Source: Bacteroidales bacterium
Lineage (GTDB): Bacteria; Bacteroidota; Bacteroidia; Bacteroidales; Muribaculaceae
Direction of reading: 5' to 3'
Assembly (NCBI GenBank): GCA_910575545.1
Contig: CAJTFH010000021.1
Span: forward strand, 1 to 64,000
Length of the DNA stretch: 64,000 nt
Below, piece after piece: positions 55,639 through 63,963 of the stretch (within the stretch, counting starts at the first letter, position 1; each line of letters starts with the position of its first letter). The notes under the pieces were generated by a model. The model searched no databases. It had not been told where the DNA came from and saw only the letters and a program-made list of their open reading frames with translations. The position numbers were made by a program, and so were the translations under genes.

Positions 55639-56675
55639 TGGTTTTGTGTTGGGTTGTGGCGTGATGCCAAGGTTTTGCGCAGTCTGTCTGCGATGGCTTT
55701 AAAGATGAATGCGGCAGGGATGAGGATGATTATATAGGCGGCATGGCTGTAGACCGCAGGGAGATGGAGGAGTTTCGCCGTGCCTGAGACGGCTGCAATC
55801 AATGGATAGTGAATCAGGAATAGGTCAAAAGTTACCCCCCCCATTATCAACCATTTACGGCTTTTAAAAAGCCGGTGGATTGCTGACTTGCCGTTGAGGG
55901 CGGCTGTCAGTATGATGGCTATGAATATGATTGCATAGGATGTGTCGGCTCTGCTTCGGGCTACTATTGCGATGTATCCGGCTGTGGCCAGCAGGGTTGC
56001 CAGGTCGAGGGTTCGCGTATGCCGCTGGATTACGGGCATGTAGTTGAAGATTATATAACCGAGCATGACACCGAGGGCGATGTCGGCGATTCCGCGAACC
56101 ATTGGCATGGGGAAGGCTCCGACGGTGCGCCACTGCTCGAGTCCATCGCCATTGCCGTAGTTGAATGCGTAGGAGAAAAACAGCAGGGTGGTTAAAGGGA
56201 ATATGATCCGGATGCTCATCCGGGTGTGGTATTTCGTGAGTGCGTAGACGATGGCGCCTCCGTAGATCAGCACTGAGAAGAACCACAATGGGGTGTTGAT
56301 GCCGCCGTAGAATGGCCCGATGTTCTGTATCATCAGCAGTTGGCCTATCGGTTGCAGCAGGGTGTGGAGCGTGTCATATCTGAATGCCTCTATCAGGTTT
56401 GGCATGAAGACTATGTAGGCGGCAATGATGGCCATGAGGTAGTCTATGTAGAATTTGCCTGCTTTGCGGAGGGTGAACTCCAGAATGCCGGGGCTTTGGC
56501 TGCGTGTGGCGGTTCTGTAGAGGAATATTCCGGAGAGGATGAAGAAGAATTCCACACCGATGAATCCGGCTTGCATTGTGCCGATGCCGTCGTGGTAGTG
56601 CCACAGGCAAATCTGAAGCATTACGATGAACCGTAGGGCTTCGATTGCGGTGTTTCGGTTATTTTGGTCGGTCAT
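55635..56675 (-). CDS. Acyltransferase family 3 membrane protein, contains G8 tract
   Basis: A 346-aa integral membrane O-acyltransferase with about ten helices. ALRFIVMLQICLWHYHDGIG (about 13-32) holds the conserved Arg and His, and GVEFFFILSGIFLY is the second family landmark. It probably adds acetyl groups to the polysaccharide. Codons for Met-Gly-Gly-Val near residue 281 contain eight consecutive G (complement of C8 at 55835-55842). The frame is intact, but slippage would remove the last two or three helices. Confidence 0.88.
   Translation of the reverse strand: MTDQNNRNTAIEALRFIVMLQICLWHYHDGIGTMQAGFIGVEFFFILSGIFLYRTATRSQSPGILEFTLRKAGKFYIDYLMAIIAAYIVFMPNLIEAFRYDTLHTLLQPIGQLLMIQNIGPFYGGINTPLWFFSVLIYGGAIVYALTKYHTRMSIRIIFPLTTLLFFSYAFNYGNGDGLEQWRTVGAFPMPMVRGIADIALGVMLGYIIFNYMPVIQRHTRTLDLATLLATAGYIAIVARSRADTSYAIIFIAIILTAALNGKSAIHRLFKSRKWLIMGGVTFDLFLIHYPLIAAVSGTAKLLHLPAVYSHAAYIIILIPAAFIFKAIADRLRKTLASRHNPTQNQ
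55835..55842 (-). repeat. G8 tract within the acyltransferase gene
   Basis: Eight G on the coding strand, in frame (ATG GGG GGG GTA). Candidate slippage site for O-acylation switching. Confidence 0.9.
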
Positions 56676-57637
56676 TTTTGGTAGGGATTAATCGCGTCGA
56701 GGTCTGAGAGCCAGGTTTGGGCGAAGGCGGAGAGCTTGCCGGTGGTGTTGTCGATGTAGCTGACGGGTTTGTGGAGGAGTATGGATAGGATCATGGCGTG
56801 GAGGCGCGTGGTGGTGACATGCTCGTATGGGGCGAGGAAGCGGCAGCCGGTGTTGACAAGATTTTTCCGCAGGTAACGGTTGGCGAAAACGTCAGTCACG
56901 ACGTTTATTGTGTTGGCTAACGGTTTGACGGGCAGTCTGTGCTTGATTCCTCTTGCGATGCGCATCATGTTCAGGGCTGCCGTTTTTTTTTCAATGGTAG
57001 GCCATTCCCTAATGTCGGTGTGAGGGTCGGGAGTGATTAAGTCACCGGTTGCCAGTTCTTTATCCGTGCGCTTGAAAAACAGCTTTTTCCCTGCTACTGT
57101 TTTTAGACGATAAGGCGCGAGCGTGGATTCAGAAATACAAAACGCCATATCCGGCACTAACAGCACGGTGGCGTTGGTGAAATTGGCGCGGAATATGTCG
57201 TAGGTATAACGGTCGCGTGCGCAGAGTGTAAGATTGGAGTGACGGTTGATAAGCTGCGCATCATTAGCCAAAAGATTTTTGTCGTTATACCATACCGATT
57301 GCGGAAACATGATAATCTTGTTGTCGGGATAGTCTTCGATGATTCTGAGGCTGAATTCGTGGAAATCGCGCCACAGGTCGCCGAAGTTGCCTCCGCCATG
57401 AAGCAGTATAACTGCTTCAGGGCGGAGGCATTGTCCCCGCCATGAATTTTCAGAATGTGCCCCCAGACATTTATAGGGGAAAGTGGAGAGATAGTCGATT
57501 TCTCCTTGCCAGATTAATGTGTCGCCGATGTTGCCGTGGTAAGGCAGGTTCAGCAGCACATAGTCGTTGGTTATCAAAGGGCGCAGTTGCCGGTCGATTT
57601 CCTGTCGCAACTGCGTGATTTTATCGTTGAAGTTCAT
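56672..57637 (-). CDS. Polysaccharide pyruvyl transferase family protein
   Basis: A 321-aa CsaB/GumL-like protein. NLPYHGNIGDTLIWQGEI (about 29-46), LLHGGGNFGDLWRDFHEF (about 78-95) and TRLHAMILSILLHKPVSYID near the C-terminus are the conserved elements. Family members add a ketal-linked pyruvate to a sugar, making the polymer acidic. An A9 run (T9 at 56983-56991) in the codons for Glu-Lys-Lys-Thr is another slippage-prone site. It overlaps both neighbours by 4 nt. Confidence 0.9.
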   Translation of the reverse strand: MNFNDKITQLRQEIDRQLRPLITNDYVLLNLPYHGNIGDTLIWQGEIDYLSTFPYKCLGAHSENSWRGQCLRPEAVILLHGGGNFGDLWRDFHEFSLRIIEDYPDNKIIMFPQSVWYNDKNLLANDAQLINRHSNLTLCARDRYTYDIFRANFTNATVLLVPDMAFCISESTLAPYRLKTVAGKKLFFKRTDKELATGDLITPDPHTDIREWPTIEKKTAALNMMRIARGIKHRLPVKPLANTINVVTDVFANRYLRKNLVNTGCRFLAPYEHVTTTRLHAMILSILLHKPVSYIDNTTGKLSAFAQTWLSDLDAINPYQK

Positions 57638-58889
57638 TTGTTTATGATGCGCAGGAGTTTGAAGCGGATTCTAGCCGGGAGGTTGTGTATAAACAAGGCA
57701 GCCCGCATTTTACGGGATTTTGATTCTTTATCGAAGTCGCAGGTCTCAATCCATTTGATTTGCTCGGGCATGAGAGCATGTGGACGATGGGTCAGCTCAT
57801 GCTTTATGGGTTTCCAATAGCCTTGGATGGAAATGTAATCGAGGCCTTTGCTGAATATGTTGAGTTTGGATTTCCGCAGGTCTGCATTGGAATAGTCAAA
57901 CCCGAAATCGCGCGGGTCGCGGCCTGCGGCGAATAACTCGAACATGGTTCGGAGGCATTTCTCACACCGGCAGCAGTTTTTGCCGCCTGAGGTTTTCCAG
58001 CATACGCGCAGGGTGAATTTGCGGCCTGTCCGACCGGAATATTCGCAGATGTGGTCGACTTTGGCCTGTCGGTCGAACTCATATTGGTCGTGGAATACGC
58101 GAGTTCCGGTGAACCGCACGTTGCCGTCGATGTCGGGGTGTGACGCGCATGGCACATTGTCGTTGGCAGTGAAGGAAGAGGCGATGTAGAGTTTTGAAAA
58201 TCCGTGTTTCCATGCCATAGGGGCACCGTGGCCTATGATGCCGATACCGTGTTGGAATCCGTGCCAGTAGCTGTCGCGGGCGGCGGCAACGAGCCGGTTG
58301 AGCTCTGCGTCGTTGATGAACCGGCGGAAGTTGGTCTTGATTGTCACTGCCTGTGTTTGGAATGTCCTGGCTGTTTCGAGAAGGTGGTTTTCTACGATCT
58401 GCCAGCCTTCGGTGTCGTCAAGAGCTATGTCTGATCCCCAAAGCGTCATCAGCATCGGATGCTCGGAGGCATGGGCTATCAGAGTTGCGAAGGCGTCTAC
58501 GCCGCCGCTGAAAAACGCAGCTGAGGTTTCTTTTTGTTGGGGGGGGTAGTTGTTTCGCTTTTAAATAATCGGCTTGTCTTTACTTCCCCTTTAAAAGTCA
58601 ACATGGGGTACATGTTGATATAGCCCTGCTTGAATTTCTCGATGCTGTTGAAGAAATCGCTGTCGAGTTCGGGGAGTTCCAGATTGGCGTCGGTGAGCCA
58701 TACTATCGGCAAGACATTGCATACAAACGGTATGACGGCTATCCCTTCAGGTGTGATGCTGATTTCTTCGGAATATTCCGCCCAAAATATGTCGGTGTTG
58801 AAATACTTTTGGATTTCACCCTCAACGGCGAATCTTACCTCGATGCGCTTGCCGGTGCAGCTTATCGAGGTAACAATGATTTTATTCAT
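57634..58889 (-). pseudogene. Frameshifted PP-loop/ExsB-like protein gene (C8 tract, possibly phase OFF)
   Basis: Two frames make one protein. The upstream frame (from the ATG at 58889) gives about 113 residues of a beta-rich N-terminal domain and then runs into eight C. The other frame continues through PPQQKETSAAFFSGGVDAFA, a PP-loop nucleotide-binding site, into MTLWGSDIALDD and the metal-type CCRCEKCLRTM, ending at 57634. Nine (or six) C would restore a single product of 418 aa. PP-loop proteins of this type occur in polysaccharide loci and may activate or amidate a sugar acid; the exact reaction is unknown. Alternatives to phase variation are a fixed mutation or a base-calling error. Confidence 0.88.
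58539..58546 (-). repeat. C8 tract at the frameshift point
   Basis: Eight G on the plus strand, eight C on the coding strand, located exactly where the reading frame of the PP-loop gene breaks. Confidence 0.92.
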
Positions 58890-58899
58890 GTTTCTGAAA

Positions 58900-60438
58900 T
58901 TAGTGTTTTGGCGTGGATGATGTCAGCCTGGTCTTGACCTTTTCCGTTATCCATTGCCTTTCGTGGCGGGTAAGGCCGAGAAAATATGCCGATACCAGTG
59001 CTGTCGCTACGCTTGAAGCCATTACGATGACTGTTGATGCCGGGGAGCCGGATAGCAGCCGGTCGATGCACAATGTGATTGCCAACGCCATTAGAATCAC
59101 TTTTATCTCAGGCAGTAGGACTGTGCTGGCAAATGCCCTGATTGATAACCCTATCATGCGGCGCAAGAGAAGCAGCCTTGCGGCGAGTGTAACCAAGTAT
59201 AGCACCATCTCTATGTAGAATACCGATTGGGGGGCATATCCCATTTTATATGCTATTACGGCAACGACTACCTCTAAAATCAGAATAGAGCTTATTATCA
59301 GCTGGTATCTTTTGATTTTACCTGTGGCTAACGCTCCGTAGACCAATGTACCCGAGAGGAGGTCGCATAGGGTTGAGATGAGCATCAGACGTACGAAAAT
59401 CACCCCGTAATCGGGAATTATTTTCAGCCAAAGCCTGAGTATCGGCTCTGTTTCTATGATGATTGGAAGTGAAATCACAAACATCAGCAGGAATGAAATC
59501 TTTGAACTCCGCATTATCAGATTGCACATGGCAGGAAGTTCACCTGCGGCATAGTGTTTGGTGATTTGCGGGTTCGACGCCATCTGGAAGTTTGACACGA
59601 ACTGCATCACCGCTGTGTTGACCTGCACGGCGATGCCCCTGGCAGCGTTGACGACCGGGCCGAAAAAGGAGTTGAGGATTACATTTATGCCTTGGGTGCG
59701 TAGCATCCAGGTAAGTGACCCGACGGTCTGCCACCCCATGAATGACAGCAGCTGCCGGAACACGCTCTTGTCCCAAAGCCGTATGTAGCGGCAGTGCTTG
59801 AATTTGTGGTAATCGTAGATTATCCAGGTTGTTGATATAATGGATGTGGCAGAGGCAAGGAGTATTGAGTAAAGAATCAGTTTATTGTATAGAATCCATG
59901 TGAGCAGAAAAGCCACGGATAGTTTAAGTACTGATTCAAGGATGCTTATATAGGCGAAAGACGACATTTTTTCAAATGCTACCGCCAATGATGAGAACGG
60001 CACGGTGATAATGCCTAATGCCATCTGGAATATCGCCAGATGAAACACCCATATGGCAGCGCCACGCGATTCAGCGGGTATGTCGAGGAATTTCCAGAAT
60101 ACCCACAAACCGAGTGTCTCTGCCAGCAATATGCTTATTAAGGCTATGACTAAGTGGACGTTGACGGCTGTGCTGAACGTTCTCTGCAATTGGGTCTGAT
60201 TTCCGCACCCGATGTCATATGCGAAATAGCGTTGGGAGGCGAGGCTCATGGAGGCGTTGAGAAATGCCATCATAGAGACGAGGCCGCCGACAACGTTGAA
60301 AACACCGAAATCAACAACCCCGAGCTGGTTGAGCACCACACGGGATGTGTATAGCGCAATGCCCATGGTTATGAACATGCGGAAATACAGCATCAGGGTG
60401 TTTTTGGCGATTCGGCGGTTGTCGGTAGCGGTTGCCAA
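58900..60438 (-). CDS. Polysaccharide flippase (Wzx/oligosaccharide translocase type)
   Basis: A 512-aa membrane protein with 12-14 helices. The N-terminus NTLMLYFRMFITMGIALYTS with VVLNQLGVVDFGVFNVVGG (about 14-51) is the MOP-superfamily exporter start seen in Bacteroidales capsule loci. It should flip undecaprenyl-linked repeat units to the outer face for the EpsG-type polymerase. A 10-nt gap separates it from the PP-loop gene. Confidence 0.92.
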   Translation of the reverse strand: MATATDNRRIAKNTLMLYFRMFITMGIALYTSRVVLNQLGVVDFGVFNVVGGLVSMMAFLNASMSLASQRYFAYDIGCGNQTQLQRTFSTAVNVHLVIALISILLAETLGLWVFWKFLDIPAESRGAAIWVFHLAIFQMALGIITVPFSSLAVAFEKMSSFAYISILESVLKLSVAFLLTWILYNKLILYSILLASATSIISTTWIIYDYHKFKHCRYIRLWDKSVFRQLLSFMGWQTVGSLTWMLRTQGINVILNSFFGPVVNAARGIAVQVNTAVMQFVSNFQMASNPQITKHYAAGELPAMCNLIMRSSKISFLLMFVISLPIIIETEPILRLWLKIIPDYGVIFVRLMLISTLCDLLSGTLVYGALATGKIKRYQLIISSILILEVVVAVIAYKMGYAPQSVFYIEMVLYLVTLAARLLLLRRMIGLSIRAFASTVLLPEIKVILMALAITLCIDRLLSGSPASTVIVMASSVATALVSAYFLGLTRHERQWITEKVKTRLTSSTPKH

Positions 60439-60493
60439 GGGTGGTCGGAAGACGGGTCGGAGGTTGGTGGGAGAGGCTTTGGAGGGGAGGCGG

Positions 60494-61654
60494 TTACTCG
60501 TAGCCGTCGGTGATGTGGAGGCGGCGCTGGCGGGCGCGGATGGCGCGGGTGAGCCACCAGTTGAAGATTATCCAGGTTATGAGGTCGAGCATCAGGATGG
60601 TGAAGGCGCCCAGGTGGCATGAGAGCCAGAGGTTGATGGCGATGGTGAGGGCTGACGCGGTGACGATGAGTATCATTGCGAGGCGCTGGGGGATGCCCAT
60701 GGCCAGGAGTTTGTGGTGGATGTGGACTTTGTCGGGGTTGAAGGGGTTTTTGCCCCGGAGGATGCGGTGGACGAAGACGCGCACTACGTCGAGGCATGGG
60801 ATGGCCAGGGGCACGAAGGCTACGACCATTATGTCGGAGCCGAATATGTCAGGGTTGGGGATGCGGGTCATTTCCATGGCGAGGTAGGATAGGATGATGC
60901 CGATGGTGAGCGAGCCTGTGTCGCCCATGAAGATTTTCTTTCCCATGCGTGCGCTTCCGAAGACGTTGTAGTAGAAGAATGGCACGAGGGTGCCGAGGGC
61001 GGCGAAGGCTATCAGGGCGTTGATCCACTGGTGGGCTGACATGAATGCGAGTCCGTAGAATGCCATTGCCACGCCTGAGAGGCCTGATGCCAGGCCGTCA
61101 ATGCCGTCGATGAGGTTGATGGCGTTGGTTATGTAGATTGTGAGCAGCACAGAGAGCCCCCATGCCAATGGCCATGGCAGCTGCTGGATGCCGAGCATTC
61201 CGTGGAGGTTGTCGATGCGTATGCTTCCGGCGGCCATGAGCAGGGCGGCCATTATCTGGATTATGAATTTGGCACGGTAGCGCACGCCTACGAGGTCGTC
61301 GGCGAGGCCTACGAGGTAAATCATCAGCAGTGAGCAGAGGCAGAAGAATAGGCTGACGAGCCACTGGCTGTTTTCGCCGAGGGTTGACAGCGACAGCAGC
61401 GGGGCGGTTATGCCCATTGCGTTTGAGCGGCTGAGCAGTATGTCGATGCCTATGACGAAGCATAGGGAGAAGAGGATTGCGGGCATGAAGGCGATGCCGC
61501 CGAGACGGGGCACGGCGGAGGTGTGGATTTTCCTTTCGTCGTGGGTGTCGAACAGTTTTTTACGGAATGCTATGAGGAGTATCTGGGGTATGATGATACC
61601 TGTCAGTATTACGCTGACCATGAACACTGAGAATCCGTCGATATACCAATGCAT
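60494..61654 (-). CDS. Initiating polyprenyl-phosphate sugar-1-phosphate transferase (WecA/MraY family)
   Basis: A 386-aa membrane enzyme with about eleven helices. The catalytic Asp pair is DD at 119-120 (GLADDLVG), followed by NAINLIDGIDGLASG (178-192), FMGDTGSL (242-249) and the WecA-type HIHH at 311-314. It should begin repeat-unit synthesis by transferring a HexNAc-1-phosphate to undecaprenyl phosphate. Second gene of the operon. Confidence 0.93.
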   Translation of the reverse strand: MHWYIDGFSVFMVSVILTGIIIPQILLIAFRKKLFDTHDERKIHTSAVPRLGGIAFMPAILFSLCFVIGIDILLSRSNAMGITAPLLSLSTLGENSQWLVSLFFCLCSLLMIYLVGLADDLVGVRYRAKFIIQIMAALLMAAGSIRIDNLHGMLGIQQLPWPLAWGLSVLLTIYITNAINLIDGIDGLASGLSGVAMAFYGLAFMSAHQWINALIAFAALGTLVPFFYYNVFGSARMGKKIFMGDTGSLTIGIILSYLAMEMTRIPNPDIFGSDIMVVAFVPLAIPCLDVVRVFVHRILRGKNPFNPDKVHIHHKLLAMGIPQRLAMILIVTASALTIAINLWLSCHLGAFTILMLDLITWIIFNWWLTRAIRARQRRLHITDGYE

Positions 61655-61695
61655 AGTTGTTAGATGGTGGGGTTAAAGTTTGTGCTTTTGGAGGT

Positions 61696-62367
61696 TTAAA
61701 GATTGCCGTTGTTTGTTTCAGGCTTGTCGGGCGGGTTTCCGCGTTTGGTTGCTTCGGGCAGTTTCTGGAGGAAACATGCGGGGACGTAGGATGTGGCCAC
61801 GGCGCATATGCCGTTGATTGAGACGACGAGTCGGCGGTTGCCGCGTATGCGGCATATGTGGCCTTCGGCGCCTTTGAACGGGCCTTGGAGCACGCGCACG
61901 CGTTGGCCCACGGTGTATCGCCCTTGGTTGTCGGAGAGGTATTCAAGGCCGCTTTCCCCTGATGATGTTACGAGGCGGAAGATTGCCATTTCGCTGGGGG
62001 GTATGCGGGCGGGTGCGCCGTCGGGCGACGGGTAGAACATTGCTTTCCCTGACATGGCCTCTTTTATGGCTTTTAGCCGGGCCGGGGGGCAGCATACGAA
62101 GAGAAGCCCTGCTATTGCGGGGCGGGTGCGGACGCTCCGCCGGCCGGTGGAGCTCTGCACGATGACTTCCACCCGTGGGAGGTAACATTCCACTCCGATT
62201 GCCTGCAGGTCTTTTTCGGCTGCGACGGCGCGGTTGTGGAATATTTTCAGGGCATACCATCCTTGCTGCTCTTGGGGGGTGCCGGGGGGTGTGGTGGCCT
62301 GTGTCTCCATTGGTGCTGTCGGTTTGTGTTTTGCGTTGTTGCGTGCGCTGATGCATATATCTCCCAT
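61696..62367 (-). CDS. UpxY-family transcription antiterminator (NusG-like)
   Basis: A 223-aa NusG paralogue, first gene of the polysaccharide operon. The NGN domain opens with QGWYALKIFHNRAVAAEKDL (about 35-54) and GVECYLPRVEVIVQ. A KOW motif at about 150-175 reads GQRVRVLQGPFKGAEGHI. UpxY proteins bind the 5' leader of their own operon and let RNA polymerase pass early pauses. The first 19 residues look non-conserved, and METQATTPPG (start 62310) is a possible alternative. No UpxZ partner gene is seen. Confidence 0.9.
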   Translation of the reverse strand: MGDICISARNNAKHKPTAPMETQATTPPGTPQEQQGWYALKIFHNRAVAAEKDLQAIGVECYLPRVEVIVQSSTGRRSVRTRPAIAGLLFVCCPPARLKAIKEAMSGKAMFYPSPDGAPARIPPSEMAIFRLVTSSGESGLEYLSDNQGRYTVGQRVRVLQGPFKGAEGHICRIRGNRRLVVSINGICAVATSYVPACFLQKLPEATKRGNPPDKPETNNGNL

Positions 62368-62536
62368 TCCCCCGCATTGCCTTTGGTGAGGCTAGATGCT
62401 TGGCGCGCAAAGGACTTGCCGGCTGTGAAGAGTCCGGCGCAGAGTGTCGGCCACGAATCCGGGGCGCATCTCTTTTCCTTGGAACCGGCGCCGGTGCGTT
62501 GCCGTGTGGCGCAGCTCTTTTGCCGTTATTCCGCTG

Positions 62537-62567
62537 CAAAGATAACAATTAATGATGAGACGGCAAA
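62537..62567 (-). promoter_or_regulatory. Promoter of the polysaccharide operon (TTTG-N19-TATCTTTG)
   Basis: On the minus strand TTTG (62564-62567) and TATCTTTG (62537-62544) are exactly 19 bp apart, a full Bacteroidota promoter facing upxY. Confidence 0.82.
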
Positions 62568-62620
62568 TTTTCCGGGTGTTATGCGTTAGGGCAATCGGCT
62601 TTCTCCGGGGGGTGAAAAAG

Positions 62621-62660
62621 CAACGGTGCCGCAGCCTTTGCTGGCGATGCGGCACCGTTG
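62621..62660 (-). terminator. Terminator of fabD
   Basis: A perfect 13-bp stem, CAACGGTGCCGCA/TGCGGCACCGTTG, followed on the minus strand by CTTTTTC. It insulates the polysaccharide promoter from fabD transcription. Confidence 0.87.
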
Positions 62661-62691
62661 TGGTTTTTGTGGTTTTTGTGGTGTTGGATGT

Positions 62692-63570
62692 TTACTGCTT
62701 TCCTTCTACGGTGGCTTCGCGGTGGATTTTGGCTACGAGGCCTTGCAGCACTTTGCCCGGGCCGAGTTCGGTGAAATGGTCTGCGCCGTCGGCTACCATG
62801 TGCTGCACGCTCTGGGTCCAGCGGACTGGGGCGGTGAGCTGCGCCACGAGGTTGGCTTTTATTTCAGCCGGGTCGGTATGGGGCTGTGCGTCTACGTTCT
62901 GGTAGACTGGGCAGATGGGGGTGTGGAATACGGTGGCTTCGATTGCCTGGGCGAGTTCGGCGCGTGCGGGTTCCATCAGTGGTGAGTGGAATGCTCCGCC
63001 GACTTTCAGGGGGAGTGCGCGTTTTGCGCCTGCGGCCTTGAGGGCTTCGCATGCTGCGTTGATTGCTTCTACTTCACCTGAAATCACAATCTGGCCGGGG
63101 CAATTGTAGTTGGCTGCCACGACTACTCCGGGGGTGGCTGCGCACACTTCTTCGACTTTTTCGTCGGGGAGGGCTATGATGGCTGCCATGGTCGAGGGGT
63201 GGGCTTCGCAGGCTTTCTGCATGGCGTGGGCGCGTGCGCTGACGAGCCTCAGTCCGTCTTCAAAGCTCAGGGCTCCTGCTGCGGTGAGGGCTGAGAGTTC
63301 ACCGAGTGAATGTCCGGCTACCATGTCGGGCTTGAAGCTGTCGCCGAGGGTTTTTGCGAGGATTACGGAGTGGAGGAATACTGCGGGCTGGGTCACTTTG
63401 GTCTGCTTGAGGTCGTCTTCAGTGCCTTCAAACATGAGGTCGGTGATGCGGAATCCGAGGATTTCGTTTGCTTTTTCAAAGAGTTCGCGTGCGGCGGGGT
63501 TGTTGTCGTAGAGGTCTTTGCCCATGCCTACGAATTGTGCTCCCTGGCCGGGAAAAACAAATGCGTTCAT
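62692..63570 (-). CDS. fabD: Malonyl CoA-acyl carrier protein transacylase
   Basis: A 292-aa enzyme that loads malonyl groups onto acyl carrier protein for fatty-acid synthesis. FPGQGAQFVGMG (6-17) starts the protein, the nucleophile Ser88 is in GHSLGE (86-91), Arg113 binds the malonyl carboxylate and the catalytic His195 is in GAFHSPLM. Length is normal. A TAACTTTG box lies at 63686-63693 on the minus strand, about 115 bp upstream. Confidence 0.97.
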   Translation of the reverse strand: MNAFVFPGQGAQFVGMGKDLYDNNPAARELFEKANEILGFRITDLMFEGTEDDLKQTKVTQPAVFLHSVILAKTLGDSFKPDMVAGHSLGELSALTAAGALSFEDGLRLVSARAHAMQKACEAHPSTMAAIIALPDEKVEEVCAATPGVVVAANYNCPGQIVISGEVEAINAACEALKAAGAKRALPLKVGGAFHSPLMEPARAELAQAIEATVFHTPICPVYQNVDAQPHTDPAEIKANLVAQLTAPVRWTQSVQHMVADGADHFTELGPGKVLQGLVAKIHREATVEGKQ

Positions 63571-63963
63571 AATTTAATTTATGTGATTATATGTTTCTTT
63601 AGTCCTGACAATATCGGGGCCGGTTATGGCGGTCTGCTGAGGCCGGTGTCATTCTTGGTCTCGTTGGTGGGCGGTAAGCCTGGTGCAAAGTTACGAATTT
63701 CCGGTGAATTTCAGGGCCGGAAGAGCCAGTGTTAAAATTTTAAAATACCCGGATGAGATGTTAAAAAGGCGTGGGTGGCATAATGTGTTGTTATGTAATG
63801 TTTTGTGGAAAGGTTTAATTTTGCATGCGGTTCAAAATGTGTTTTACGGCATTTTCCGGTCAAAAAAAATCTCAAAAAGGTTTGGAGGAACAAAAATAAG
63901 TAGTACCTTTGCATCGTTTTTGAAGCACAAAAAATTGTTTTATTATTTAATCTGAAAACGAAA
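63571..63963. other. 393-bp divergent intergenic region
   Basis: No credible gene. It holds a -7 box for fabD on the minus strand (TAACTTTG, 63686-63693), a strong promoter for the following plus-strand gene (63881-63911) and a further TAATTTTG at 63816-63823 without a -33 element. The rest is AT-rich and shows nothing I can name. Confidence 0.6.
63881..63911 (+). promoter_or_regulatory. Strong promoter (TTTG-N19-TACCTTTG) of the last gene
   Basis: TTTG (63881-63884) and TACCTTTG (63904-63911) are exactly 19 bp apart, 52 bp before the start codon. Confidence 0.82.

Larger units (their letters stand above)
62368..62691. other. 324-bp region between fabD and upxY: promoter, leader and terminator
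   Basis: No gene. It contains the fabD terminator (62621-62660), the operon promoter (62537-62567) and a leader of roughly 165 nt up to the upxY start. The leader includes the 12-bp palindrome ACCGGCGCCGGT at 62484-62495 and other GC-rich self-complementary parts, where UpxY-responsive pausing might occur. I see no inverted repeats flanking the promoter that would make it invertible. Confidence 0.65.

Noticed and set aside
57634-58455. A separate gene starting at the ATG within the second half of the PP-loop protein
   Set aside because: That start would omit the PP-loop SGGVDA and begin mid-domain. The upstream sequence in the same frame continues the protein up to the C8 tract, so this is the 3' part of one gene.
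62368-62691. Invertible capsule promoter as in Bacteroides fragilis
   Set aside because: I looked for inverted repeats flanking the TTTG/TATCTTTG promoter and found none; the terminator stem on the fabD side has no partner on the upxY side.
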